Assembly (NCBI GenBank): GCA_014529385.2
Contig: CM043950.1
Location: 67,604,435 to 67,668,434, forward strand
Reading direction: 5' to 3'
Length of the DNA stretch: 64,000 nt
DNA from: Adiantum capillus-veneris
Taxonomy: Eukaryota > Streptophyta > Polypodiopsida > Polypodiales > Pteridaceae
Shown here piece by piece: positions 47,300-58,769 of the stretch. Every line of letters begins with the position of its first letter. The stretch's first letter is position 1. The position numbers were made by a program, and so were the translations under genes. Under the pieces are notes generated by a model that saw only the letters and a list, made by a program, of their open reading frames with translations, did no database searches and was not told the DNA's origin.

Positions 47300-47640
47300 C
47301 TAAAATGTATAAAGTTTGTCATGGTTGTTAGTTTGCAAAGCAAGCAAAATCATCGTTTCTTGATGACAAGCATGTAAGAAAAAATGTATTGGACATAGTG
47401 CATTCTAATGTGTAGGTTCCTGGAAAGACTACTCTATAGGTGGATGCAGATTTTATGTTAACCTCATTGATGACCATACAAAGAAGGTGCACACGTACTT
47501 CATAAAGGAGAAGAGTAAAACATTTACTAACTTTCAAAAGTTCAATCTTATGGTTGAAAAACAAACGTGGAAATGCACAGTGCATGAGGTCAAATGAACA
47601 GGGAGAGTACTTTTCCAATTATTTTAATAGGTTCTCTTAA
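47300..47640 (+). pseudogene. Decayed copia pre-integrase and integrase fragment
   Basis: Across shifting frames the text gives VCHGC*FAKQAKSSFLDDKH, LDIVHSNV, a FYVNLIDDHTKKVHTYFIKE block and RSNEQGEYFSNYF. These correspond to the zinc-binding end, LVHSDVCGP, FIDD and RSDNGGEY regions of copia integrase. Stops and at least two frameshifts are present. Confidence 0.75.
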
Positions 47641-47879
47641 GTCCCTAAATAAGACATGTACTATTTTGAAGATCTATACATAGAGTGGTTGATTTTTAAC
47701 ATTTTTCCTCATGCATCTTATCGGAATCATCATGGTCTGCAACATTGGAGAACAAAGTTTTCTAAGATTTCGCACCAATTCTTCTGCATAGATTGACATA
47801 GTAAAAAGTAAAGTTCCTTTCTTTCACAATTTTTACAGAGAAAAATGATGTTTCCATAATTGCATGCAAGTGCATGGTA

Positions 47880-48340
47880 ACTCTAATGGAAATGGAAATA
47901 TATTTATTTATTGTAGTTGATAGGTAGCAAAAGCATAAGCGATCAATGGGCGATGCAAGAGGATAGCACATTTATGAATATTTTACAAAATACTAAAAAT
48001 AACATGCTACAAGCCATAAAACAATAGATCTGCATACCTGACAAATCGCACAAGCACATGACCAATGTTGTATATGAACTAAGAGTGATAGAGAGCGACA
48101 AAGAGTAAAAGAGCACATGCAAATACATCTCATAGAGCAGAGTGCTACACAAGCATGAGTGAGAGGAGAGGTGAGAAGAGAGGAGAAGAGAGAAGAAAGG
48201 CATAGACATTGGGTGCAATCTCCCCCGGTGCAAGAGTGAGAATTTTCTCTTGCATGTATTTATTTGTAGATTTCTTGAATGCTCAAAATGATTATAGATT
48301 GTCCACCCGAAGATAAAGTGACCATGGTTCATAAAGAGTA
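47880..48340. repeat. Promoter-like repeat, copy 1 (part inverted relative to copy 2)
   Basis: 47890-47990 matches 52920-53020 in the same orientation (GGAAATATATTTATTTATTG, ACATTTATGAATATTTTA). The following 48000-48340 matches 53030-53380 only after reverse complementation. The inverted segment carries a TATA-like AAATAAAT block and TC-rich text like a plant 5' UTR. Confidence 0.8.
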
Positions 48341-50837
48341 ATTTAAGCCCTCTGTGTTCTTGGCTGTTGTAGTGGTTTCAAAGCTCAGATCAATGCTCTT
48401 GGTAATGTATGGCTCACTGTTTCCTCAATCACTATGTGCAACAAAGATACGACTAAGTCTTTCTTTTCCCGATCCTTTTTTTTTGTTTCTTTCTTTTCCT
48501 CTTCCTTTCATGATCAATAGATAACACAGGACATGAAGGTGAGAGAATATCTTAATTGATTAATGAGATCTTAATTAGAGAGATTTAATGTAGTATATTA
48601 AATTTTAATTAGTTGTTAGTTTAAGCAAGAGTAAGTATAAGCTGATAAGAAGTCCACCAAAGAAGTGGCGAAGGGGAATAAAAGAAAAAGAAGAAGATAA
48701 AACCAAGAGGAGGAATATTTTTTTAATGACATGGGAGATCCAATAGATATTCAAAATCTATCCAAATCCCCTAATAAAAACTCTCATCTTGGAACAAATC
48801 CCTAGAGACCAGGAGAGGAAGAGGAGGAGGACTTAGCAAGAACTTCAAAATCGTAAGGCTATTATTTTTTATATAGCACGCATGAAAAACCGCATAGAAA
48901 CCTTAGAGATAGGAATTCATAAAGATTTATGATGGATAATTATACTCGTTGATCCATGGTGGTAGTAGACCAAGTTGACCGCAAGGGACAATAGTTGTGC
49001 GCCTCACACTAACGATCGCTGCATAAGTTCAAAATTTTGTAAGGTTGTTGTCAAGGTTGGTCGACATTTTCATTATGCGTAATGATGAGAAAATTCAACA
49101 ATAGCCCCGTCTGCTCTGTCTCATGTCTATATGCCTTTAGATGCATCACTTGGCGCAAAAACAACAGACCAACGAATCTCTGCTCACATCCTTGATCATC
49201 GAAGCCACTTGGGGATGCATCTTGAACTACGACTTTACCAATATAAGCAATGGAACCACTAGCTGCGCTAAAAGTGGAATGTTGTGCCGTCAAGCAATAC
49301 ACGGTGCCAAGCGTTGCGAATAGCATGAACGTCAAAGGTTCATGCAAAAGATATTATGCTACTGACTTAGTTCCAACTAAAGAAAATCATGGAACAAAAA
49401 GAAAATATCTACAAAATAAATTTTGTTCACACAACGTGGGCTTGAATGGAGCCGTAGAAATTGGGAGAGTCTCTTTTTCTCTCCTTCTTATCTCTCTCTC
49501 TTCCTATAGCCACTCAACACACATAGCTTAGCACTGGAAAAGATATCCCACGGACGTATAGTAGCAATGTTGGCTTTGTTCGCACCACCAAGCTGTTCCT
49601 ACCTTTCTCTCTCTACTTGTTGCCAAGCTATGCATATAAAGTGTCAGTTCGCCATGCAAATCTTAAAAAAAAAGGGTTACTTTTTTTTATACCGCACTAA
49701 TGACCTTGATGCTGGATGAAAACACCCGCCCAAAAGAGAGCAAAACTTAGTGGTGCATACTGCATGAGCCTACCTCTTCCACATGCAACCCAAACCCTAC
49801 AAATAAGCGGCTGCTTTTTCCCTTACAATAGGGCACACGGCAATGCAAAGAGCATACACTTAAAAAAATATATAAACCAAACCTTGCCTCCCACAACCTC
49901 ACCTTCCATACATTTATTAACAACCCACCATCACAATGGTAGTAACCCCTTCTCTCCCCATCCCTACCTCCCATACACCATGAGAGCCACATACACCCAA
50001 GGGCTCCCCAATCATCCCTTATAGTTTCCATGTTATCCTCTCTCAACCATCACTCCTTTCACCCCAACTTTTTGAGTCCAAGCTACAGAAAGGAAGAACG
50101 AGCCTTTCTGCCAATGCATCAAAACAAATAACAAACATTAAAAGGATTGGTTTCAACCACCATGCATCTCTATATCCATATGTGAGTCCATAGATTCTAT
50201 AGCCCATTGCTTTGAGGTGACTTGAGAAGAAAATCCACTACCTCAACTTGAAGAATCTTTCTACTACTATTATCAAGTCTTGCAATAACAACATCACATC
50301 AGTTAACCTCATAAGGTGATAGGAGCATCTTGGCAATAGACCAGAATGAGGGTCCTTGTCACAAAGATGGAGGTGAACTTTGCTGCTGCAGTCAAAAGAA
50401 TCTCCCTTTGTATTTGTAGCTCCGTCGCCTCCATCGCCCATTCCTTAATTAGTGTGTGCTAAAAAAGGTGCTCTCCACAACTCATAAGACGCTATCGTAC
50501 AAGACTATCTCTTTATTTCTCTCACTCTCATAACAAACACTACAGTCTGTAGCGTACAACGGCCAAGGTAGGTTGCTAGTGAGTTTCAAGATGTTAGGAG
50601 CAATCGAACTATGAGCTTGAGTACAACAATTATTAAATTACCTTCTTCCCTTTTGTAACTATACAACTATCAAATGTATTTCATGATGCCAACATATGCC
50701 TCCCAACAAGACTCAGCCTTGAAGACTTTGCCCAGGCTCCATACTTGTCTATGATCTTCAGATCGCCTTTACTTTAAACATGAGGAGTTGTTCATTGATT
50801 GTTGCCTATCTTGATTGCTATAAATTAAGTCTATTTA
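48341..50837. other. No gene recognised
   Basis: Open frames at 49051-49347 (minus), 49250-49531 (plus) and 49716-50024 (plus) have no recognised motif. T-, A- and CT-rich short runs are scattered. Confidence 0.45.
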
Positions 50838-50979
50838 TTTCTTACAAGCGAGCTTGTTCAAGCAAGGATATTTTTGTAGGATCCCTTCTTACTTTGAAGT
50901 ATGCACTATTTCTTACAAGCGAGCTTGTTCAAGCAAGGATATTTTTGTAGGATCCCTTCTTACTTTGAAGTATGCACAT
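50838..50979 (+). repeat. Perfect 71-bp tandem duplication
   Basis: TTCTTACAAGCGAGCTTG begins copies at about 50839 and 50910 and I see no mismatch across the 71 bp. This is a recent duplication or an assembly feature. Confidence 0.93.
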
Positions 50980-51230
50980 GGCAATCCATGTCTTAATGTT
51001 TATGTGAGACTATAAGATCCTAAGTATACGTCAAGTGTCACACTAAGGAATGTTTATGGTTTTATGGTGAGATGCGAATATTAGATCATTTCCTAAGTAT
51101 GTATACTGTAATGCAATTTAATTTCATAAGAATTTTTGTGCTAGAATACATCTTAAAAGACAATTACTCACATCAAACAAGGAAGATATAGCAATCATTA
51201 AAAGTGCAATGGTCTCAAACTACAAGTTAA

Positions 51231-51231
<1 letters not shown>

Positions 51232-51325
<94 letters not shown>
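51232..51325 (+). repeat. (AC)n microsatellite
   Basis: About 47 uninterrupted AC repeats. Confidence 0.97.
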
Positions 51326-51327
<2 letters not shown>

Positions 51328-52220
51328 GGGCAAGACAACCATGGGCTATCGTGCTTGCAGGGCTTTGCTAGATATGTACGGCAATTCTTGTGCTCTCTCT
51401 CTATCTCTACCCTTTCTCATTTATGAACATATATGTATGGATTGCAGTCTCTGCAACAATTGACAGCCAGATATTATCTTTTAGGCTTTAGAATCTACTG
51501 TAATACTAACAACTAATTAGATGTGTAAAAGCATTGAGCAAGGCTTCAAAACTAGACAATAACAATTTCTACCAAGAAAACCAAATAACTTGACCACTAC
51601 CTCAAATACCCTTCATAGCAATTTCGATAGGATTTTATTCCTTTTATCATACACGAATACTCACACTCAATTGTTGGCTAACTAACAATATATATGGATT
51701 TTGTAGGACTATTAAATGCCATGAATACATTTGTAGGGCTTAAAATTTGTGGCACTTACATATTTGGAAAGATTTTCATGATTTTGTTCTATATGAATGG
51801 CTCATCGTCATATTTTTCTAGTTGTTGATTATATCAAAAGTGGTTAGACAACCGTTAACCAAATGATGATTTTGATGATGACCTTTACTTTTAAGAACTT
51901 GTTTAGCATGTGAGGATTAACAAGAGCAACGTAGAACATAATGTGGGCTATCTACCTTTTTAAGCTTAATGCATACATACCATCAAGAACAACATCGTCA
52001 GAGAGAAGAAGCCAAATATTTCTAAGAGGCTACATTCTAGCAAATTTTCAACCACGTACAATATCAGGGGGGTATTTAGAAGCTATTAAGCTACTCACAT
52101 AAGCTCAGATGATATGGAATGGACGACAACAATTTGTGCGTAGTTTACTATTTTAACCTACTTCCAATTGATGTTAAACAAATAATACATGTGTTGTCTT
52201 TTATGACTTGTCTAGTCCAT
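51326..52220. other. No gene recognised
   Basis: AT-rich sequence without long open frames or repeats that I can support. Confidence 0.5.
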
Positions 52221-52229
52221 TGGTCACCT

Positions 52230-52500
52230 GCACACAGATTTGCCAATTTAATCAATGTGTAAATGCTCATCCTGCTGTAGGTTTTCCTATTTAGGCAACA
52301 CCAATTATCCGTGCAGATCTGCCGATTTAAGAAACACGAATGCAGATTTCCGATTTAGGCAGCATACCAACAAACAACAAATTCACTACTTTAAACAATA
52401 TCAAGTGTAGATTTGCCGATTTAGGTAGCACAAGTGTAGATTCACCAATATAGGCAGCATGTCCCATTGGTGTCGATTTGCCGATTTAGGCAACATTGAT
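52230..52500 (+). repeat. Degenerate short tandem repeat of a GATTTGCCGATTTAGGC motif
   Basis: The motif GATTTGCCGATTTAGGCA or a close variant occurs about seven times with variable spacers, often followed by GCA or ACA. The motif is C/G-balanced within an AT-rich background and the spacing is irregular (about 25 to 60 bp). Confidence 0.8.
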
Positions 52501-52909
52501 CACAAAATCATGCTGCAATAGCTGACCACCACTGTCCTTAGTATTGTTTGTTACTTGGGAAGTGATTTTGGATTTGGAATTCGACTTGGATTTGAATTTA
52601 GGTTTATGGTGATTGGTTGTCAACACTATGTATGATATTGAACTTGAAATTTATGAGAATTGATTATTAACCAATGACGTGACCAATGATATCCTAATAC
52701 ATCAGGATATGACATATACTGCCTATTCTCATGGTATGGGACACTAGAATATACAATATATGGATGAAAACATGCATAAGCAAATGTTGTTTATGACTTT
52801 TCATTCTATTCCATGATACCTTTGACACATAATTTTAGCCACTATTTTTGAAGTGTGATTTGCAGATTCTTAAACTTAGCAAACTGAGCATAGTTGCTTT
52901 CTAACGGAA

Positions 52910-53400
52910 AGGTATGTAATGGAAACGGAAATATATTTATTTGTTGTAGTTGACGGGTGGAAAAATCATAAGTGGTCAATGGACGATGTGAGAAGATAGA
53001 ACATTTATGAATATTTTATTATTAAAGGTGCTCTTTATGAGCCATGGTCACTTTATGTCCGGGCTAACAATCTCTAATCATTTTGAGCATTGAAGAAATC
53101 TATAAATAAATATGTGTAAGAGGAAAATGGTCACTCTTTCATGGGGAGAGTTTGCACCCAATGTCTGTGTCTTTCTTCTCTCTTCTCACCTCTCCTCTCT
53201 CGATGTGCATGTGTAGCAGTCCGCTCTAGGAGGTGCACTCGCACGTGCTCTTTTACTCTCTCTCGCTCTCTATCACTCTCAATTCTTTGTCAATTCATGA
53301 ACAACATTGATTATGTGCTTGTGGGATTCGCGAGGTATTTGTTGTTTTATGGCTTGTAGCATGTTATTTTTAGTATATGGCAGGGCCCTTTGTGCTCTTG
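52910..53400 (+). repeat. Promoter-like repeat, copy 2
   Basis: Contains TATAAATAAATATG at 53102, then TC-rich text (TTCTTCTCTCTTCTCACCTC) and a GTAGCA-containing stretch. The distal 350 bp is the reverse complement of 48000-48340. The 53141-53359 frame is an artefact of the TC-rich region. Confidence 0.8.
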
Positions 53401-53499
53401 ACTATTGCAGTACCAAGTGGTGGATGTTTTCCGCATCATGAAGAACTTCATGCTGCTTACAAGTCCATGTTTACAAAATTTTTCTGATACTCATATTGA

Positions 53500-54051
53500 T
53501 ATCAAACTTCTTCAAGCATAGTTGGGAAAAAAATTATGCTTTATTTGTCAAGAGGGAGTAACATCAAGACAAGGGTACTACGCCTACAAGCCTACAAGAG
53601 TGCCCCTACGAAGCCTAGTATATCTTTGAGCATAAATTTTATTGGCACAAGCCCATGGGAATAGGGACTAGAAAGATCCCTGAGTCCTGAAGATGTGTAT
53701 TGGTAAAGGGGTCCTATATATAGGGGCATGTGTTGGCTATATAAGGGTTGGTTGGGTGAATCTTTAGGTCTGGTTTTCTACTCCCTCTCAAAGGAAAAGA
53801 TTGTACAACACATTCCAAAATTTAAGAAAAAGGAAAATGGACTAATTATAATTGAAGTTTTATTTTCCAATGGTGCATTCAAGCTTGCAACATTAGATGG
53901 TGATACCAAAACCAATTGGAATAGTGTTGAAAGGACGAGAGTAATGCAATGTGCCAGTCTCCACCCAACCATGCTATCTTATAGCCTCCCCCTAGCATAC
54001 ATACTGTCCGGCCATGCCGGTGGCCTTGCCTGTAAGACCCTTGTCCTTACA
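53500..54051 (-). repeat. 3' LTR of a minus-strand chromovirus (element C)
   Basis: On the minus strand the LTR starts TGTAAGGACAAGGGTC at 54051, directly after a polypurine tract AAGGGGGGGTAA. A TATA-like CTATATATAGG lies inside (near 53718). The far end is not determined. Confidence 0.65.
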
Positions 54052-54063
54052 TTACCCCCCCTT
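54052..54063 (-). promoter_or_regulatory. Polypurine tract of element C
   Basis: On the minus strand the run AAGGGGGGGTAA abuts the LTR start. Confidence 0.75.
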
Positions 54064-54645
54064 GGAGAATCGTTTTCTTCCTCGGAAACAAATGTAGGAA
54101 AACATTTCTTAAGTGCGGAGACATTCTCCCATGTAGAATCTTCTTCAGGTCTATCTAGCCATTTTACCAACACTTGTCGTCTGACATGATGTCTGGTGCG
54201 AAGCTCATGAGAATCCAAAATCTTTTCGGGTTCATGAGGGATGCTTGGCGGTTCGATAAGGTCAACTAACACACTCCTAGCTATTTTCGTAAATGACTAA
54301 CATGAAAAATAGGATGAACTCGTGAGTGCTCTGGAAGAGCTTACTTATATTCCACTTGACCTATATGTGTGAGAATGGTAAACGGTCCGCAATATCGCGC
54401 TGAAAGTTTAGCAACTTTTCCCGTCTTCAGACTTTCTGAATGCTCCGGAACCTTGAGGAAAACCTTGTCTCCTTCTTGAAAAATAGCAAGATGGTGATGC
54501 TCATCTTTGCGTACTTCTTATATCAATCATGAGCTTGCTTAACATTCTATCAAGCAACCCGAAGCATATCAAAATGGTCTTGGAGAAAATCCTTCGCTTG
54601 TTGTATCGTCTTCGTAGTCAACCCCACCGTAATGCGTGATTGTTG
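54064..54645 (-). pseudogene. Chromovirus C integrase C-terminus and chromodomain
   Basis: From 54645 downward: SRITVGLTTKTIQQAKDFLQ, then HHLAIFQEGDKVFLKVPEH, LKTGKVAKLSARYCGPFTIL, HSRVHPIFHVSHLRK, then after shifts and a stop the open frame to 53979 (DLIEPPSIPHEPEKILDSHE, VKWLDRPEEDSTWENVSALK). The last block is a chromodomain. Same lineage and order as 4560-5309. The text is truncated on its upstream side at about 54650. Confidence 0.88.
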
Positions 54646-54649
54646 CGAG

Positions 54650-55130
54650 AGTGAATCACACCATCCATAAAGTGCATGCAACACAACCTAAATCAACAAC
54701 ATACAACACTCTGGAAGGCCAACTAAATCACAATCTAGAGTCTCACTGCTCTCAACTACACCACCTAACCCACATACACACAAACGGAAGGAAACTCACT
54801 AAACCAGAATCATACGAAACTTAAGGAACACCATCCCCTCACTAGGATAAACCTGTCCCTATCCTATACACTCAAAATCCTAGCTCTAAACCCATATGCG
54901 AAAAACATGTATAAAGACAAAGCAAAATTTCAAAGTGCCCGAAACTGAAGTCTATGAGTAGCTTATGTTGCTACGATCCTAACAACTACTTGGAGGCAAA
55001 AAACAGACATTGTTTGATATACTTACAACCGCAAATAGCTAGTAGATGTGCAAGCGCATTTGCTCCGTTCCGCGAGGAATGCTTGGCATTGTCGCGTAGC
55101 TCTTGCTGAGGCTAACGCGATGGTGCAGTC
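54650..55130. other. No gene recognised
   Basis: ACA-rich sequence with short open frames. It lies between the truncated chromovirus C and the LTR at 55130-55491. Confidence 0.5.
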
Positions 55131-55491
55131 GGATCTCCAATGTGATGAACGAACGGGGAGTAGCACCAGGATGAAGTGCACACTCTCTGTCTTCCTCTCT
55201 CACACACAGTAGACGGCAACACTAAAACTTATGATTATGATAAAGTTCTTTTTACAAAATGACCTAGGTACCTTATATACTAAGGTCACCTTAGGTTAAA
55301 CCTAAAATAGAGTTTGAGGGGTCAAATGGCTTGGTATTTACAATCTGGAAGTGCCATTGCACTCCGGCTTCTGTAGCTAGACTACGTACTTATTACAAAT
55401 GATGTTTATGACCATAATCCACAACATTCTATAACTCTTAAAGAATAAGGCTTTGTTGAGTTATGTCGTGTTGTTGACCCAGCCATCAACA
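55130..55491 (-). repeat. 3' LTR of a minus-strand LTR element
   Basis: Minus strand: TGTTGATGGCTGGGTCAAC starts at 55491 directly after a GGAGGGGGGGAG purine tract (55492-55503). A TATA-like AGTATATAAGG lies near 55270, and a GAGAGAGGAAGACAGAG stretch near 55190. The far end (near 55130) is uncertain. Confidence 0.6.
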
Positions 55492-55571
55492 CTCCCCCCC
55501 TCCACGTTCATGTCGTCCCTGACATGACCTTGTTGTCAATGTTTGTGCGGTCTTTGTTGTTGCTTTGCTGA

Positions 55572-55975
55572 TGAAAAAAATTTATAGGCTGTAGCCTTTG
55601 CACACGCTCGTCATGTTCGTCCAATTGGATGCACATAGTCTTCACATGATTCAGGAAAATCATAATTGATGACAAACATTTGCCAATTTTTTGTCTTTCT
55701 CATTTTTAGAAACAACTTCTTCAATCTGTAGAATTGAATGATTGGCTTTGAGATATTGTGAAAAATTGAGAACTTCGTAAGGATTCTGTAGAAATTGTCT
55801 GGCTAAAGCTTCAACTTCTTTAGGCCAAGTTGCACTCCAATGTTTGTGAGGCCGAATCTAGGAGATAATTTTTCTAATTGGAGGTTCCAAACCCATGTTC
55901 AACATTCTATCTACCACAGCAAGGACAAGATACGTAACCATGTGAAGGTCGGTTTTGTCTATCATTTGTGTATGC
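55572..55975 (-). pseudogene. Captured fragment of a DEAD-box RNA helicase (RH20/DDX5-like)
   Basis: On the minus strand, DKTDLHMVTYLVLAVVDRML and the following GLEPPIRKII match the motif II region of plant RH20-type helicases, with DEAD altered to AVVD. Then HWSATWPKEVEALARQFLQN carries motif III (SAT) and ANHSILQIEEVVSKNEKDKK follows. After a one-base frame change the text jumps to INYDFPESCEDYVHPIGRT (motif VI) and AYKFFSSAK. About 85-90 residues between motifs III and VI are absent, and a TAG follows GRT. The fragment ends 70 bp before the purine tract and LTR at 55491, so it lies inside the LTR element. It cannot encode a working helicase. Confidence 0.87.
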
Positions 55976-57598
55976 TCTTCTTTGTTGGTGACTCCTTTGT
56001 TCTTGCATCAAGGTGATAAAAGCTGCATTTATCACACTGTTAGCTTTTGTGTGCTGTGTAAATCATTATACTACTTCTACTTGATACATGACTTGCTTAA
56101 ATCCCGACAAACCCTAGTTAATTCCCCAAGTTAGTAACTTGCATCAAAACATGATTTGCGATAGATGACCATTGATGAGCTATTAATCTCAATTCGTCCC
56201 CAAAATTCATATACATGATGTACAGGGTATGTAGATGGCTATCATGGCTTCAGGTTTGAAAAAGTTACAGCTTTGGCTAGCTAGGTTTTTTTTTTTTTGA
56301 ACTCTGAGCTTGTACTCTCTATTTGTAGCCTCTTGACAAAGTTTCGCTTGATTTGGACTTGTGTTTGCCACTTTTCTGTATGTCAGTCTCGAAGATGATT
56401 GATGGGCATCTCTGGCATCTTCCAGCTACCAAACACATGTAGACCCAATGATGATGACCAAAATTTGGATTGACCCTTGGTTGATCTTGCCGAAATCTAT
56501 CACGATAGACGACTAAACTGTCATTTCTGCCCCTTTTGTTCTTGTTAATGTTGTTAGTCTCTTTTGTTTGTTAGGATTCATTAAGTCACATATAAGATAG
56601 AAGATTTACGTATAAACATCTACTTCCTGTATACGGCCTTAATCGCATGAAGTGGCTGATAGGCAACTTTACACTTGATGGATGCTTTTGTTTAGTCACC
56701 TCACCAACTTCCTTTGTCCTGTAGTCCATCCCGGAGCTTTATGACCATTCTCATTCATTTTTGGCCTCATGTTGTTGTTGAAGATTGATCAACATTCTTT
56801 TCTTACCTCTGACATTACCCGTTGTGCGTATGGGTTTTGAGACATACGTCGTTAAGTGTCCTCATTTTCTTGGACCTTCTTCTCTTTGTACAGCTCGACA
56901 TCTCTTCAGTCTTTTCTTCATCTGGGTTATGGATTTTTCCTCCCCCCTTTTTTTTGAAAATCTTAAAAAGGAAAAAATAAAACCAAAAATTAAATCAACT
57001 CAAAGAAAAATTATTCTAATAGAATTCTAAACACTATGTACATTGTACACATGTCCCTAGGGGCTCATATATGGCTTTTGTCCTCGTACTCCCCTTGTAA
57101 CTCTACTTTGAGGACATATACTCTGAATTTTCTCAAAAAATCATCACAACCGGACGCAAAAATTCAATACAACTCACAAAACATTATCATCTAATATTCA
57201 TAATACTAGGTCCACATTTAGAATGCCTCCCCCCCTCCTATTTGGAGTCCTCCTTGACGACCGGGTATCACCAAGGGTATGTATTGTGCTTGGGCAATTT
57301 AAAATATGTGCCTATGCAGGCCTTGTAATGTAGCCCTATTATGCATATACAGTCAATGCATGGAAAAGATTTATGATGTGCAAGATGTGGGTATAAGCAA
57401 TTTGCTTATTGGCATTTGCTAGCGAAGCTTCCTATTCTAAGCAATATGATGGCCTTTGAAGATCATGTGTTGTTCGCTCGAGCGAGAGTTGTAGAGCTTT
57501 TTTGGAGGCTTACTTATCTATTTGATGCTTCATTGGAATCCATTTTAGCCTTGTGGTTGTTCGTTGTATTTGGCATTGTCCTTAGAGTGGGTTCTCTT
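55976..57598. other. No gene recognised between helicase fragment and W[VI]PK protein
   Basis: T-rich on the plus strand. A minus-strand purine run (near 57225-57240, AGGAGGGGGGGAGG) could be another polypurine tract. Frames on both strands are short. Confidence 0.4.
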
Positions 57599-58769
57599 CT
57601 AACTATACTGTAACCGGAGGAGGAATTGAAAGAATTCAAGCGGCGGTGTAGTGACTTCAGAATTATTGGTTTCCTTTGGGACCCACGTCTTTGTGATTAC
57701 TAGTTGTTTCATTGATGTTGCTCGTTTGGGAACCCATACTTGTCCCTGCTTCGTTTGTGTTTGAAGAGACTGCTTTGGGATCGATCTTGTCTTTGTGTGA
57801 GTCTTCAGTGGTCTTTGCTTTAGCTCTTGTACTCTTGGTTGGCGACGAGATTCAAACTTTGGGAGTTGACAATTCAACCGTTTTGGAATCCAAATGAGCT
57901 CATGACCTCTTTGTCCTTGAGTCAACTTCTTTGAAACCCAAATCTGAGTTGCGGAAGCTTGCGACTTTGGGATTTTTTGAGATGTTCTTGCAGGCTTCGA
58001 CTATTTTTTTGCTGGCATTGGATCTTGTGATTTTTCATCCGAGATCTTTGTCTTTGTCTTGATCCATACCTGCTTTTGGCCAATCTGGCTCTTTGGTATC
58101 CAGACTTGTCAAACTTTTTGGTTTTGACTTGTTGCTCTTTGCTTTTGGCCTTCTTTGGTTGTTACGAAAGTTGCTAGTGATGGTGATGACCTGAGTTTCT
58201 GGTAAGGAATGTCAAAAGAATAATCACTATCACTACTGTCCTCAGCAAGGTTGCATTCTAGCACTTTCCCTTCATGGTTTGGCTGGTTATGGAAAGTTAC
58301 TGTTTGCTTGCTCTTGGGTTGTTGTTTCTTGAATGACCACTTGATTAGAGTGTTGGTAGCTCATTGTTTGACATGGCTGTGTTCTTCTTGGTTGAGTCTT
58401 TCCTTCATGTATGGGAGCCACGTATGAGGATGCTTGTTGTGGTTGCATTTCCATCGAGGATTTTGGAATCCACTTTTGACGCACTTTATTCTTGTAGTGA
58501 TGACATTGTTTCCTGGGCCTTTGATTTGGAAAATCATAAATGCTTTGTCGTCCGGATTTTCATTGTTTGCATCTTCTTGAAGCTCCAATTGTTCTACAAA
58601 GTCGTAGAACTTGTCTTCTTCTTTATCTTCATTTTCCTGGATTACACTCACTGCAAAGTAAGGAACAACATCAAAGCCATTTTTATCATAAAAATTTGTT
58701 GTTGGATCGTCTTGAATAGCGCACACATCGAGAGTAGCCAAGATGTGTTCTTATTCAAGTGGATCTAAT
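57599..58769 (-). pseudogene. Gypsy-associated protein with repeated W[VI]PK motifs
   Basis: Minus-strand open segments 58361-58741 (an acidic block ENEDKEEDKFYDFVEQ, then IKCVKSGFQNPRWKCNHNKH) and 57599-57925 can be joined by frame changes. Between and within them W(V/I)PK or a close variant occurs at least five times (KWIPKSS, QVWIPKSQ, LIWIPKRL, QVWVPKRA, TWVPKETN), separated by Gln/Lys/Ser/Thr-rich linkers. The segment lies downstream of the protease on the same strand, where RT would be expected in a gypsy element. Function unknown. Confidence 0.5.

Noticed and set aside
49051-50046. Several 90-100-codon frames on both strands as genes
   Set aside because: Both strands open at once, no domains, and no conserved copies in the window.
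53141-53359. 72-codon frame starting MGRVCTQCLCLSSLFSP
   Set aside because: It is the TC-rich leader-like part of a repeated segment whose other copy does not keep the frame.
58361-58768. Plus-strand frame 58364-58768 as a membrane protein
   Set aside because: It is the antisense shadow of the acidic minus-strand frame, whose composition fits coding better.
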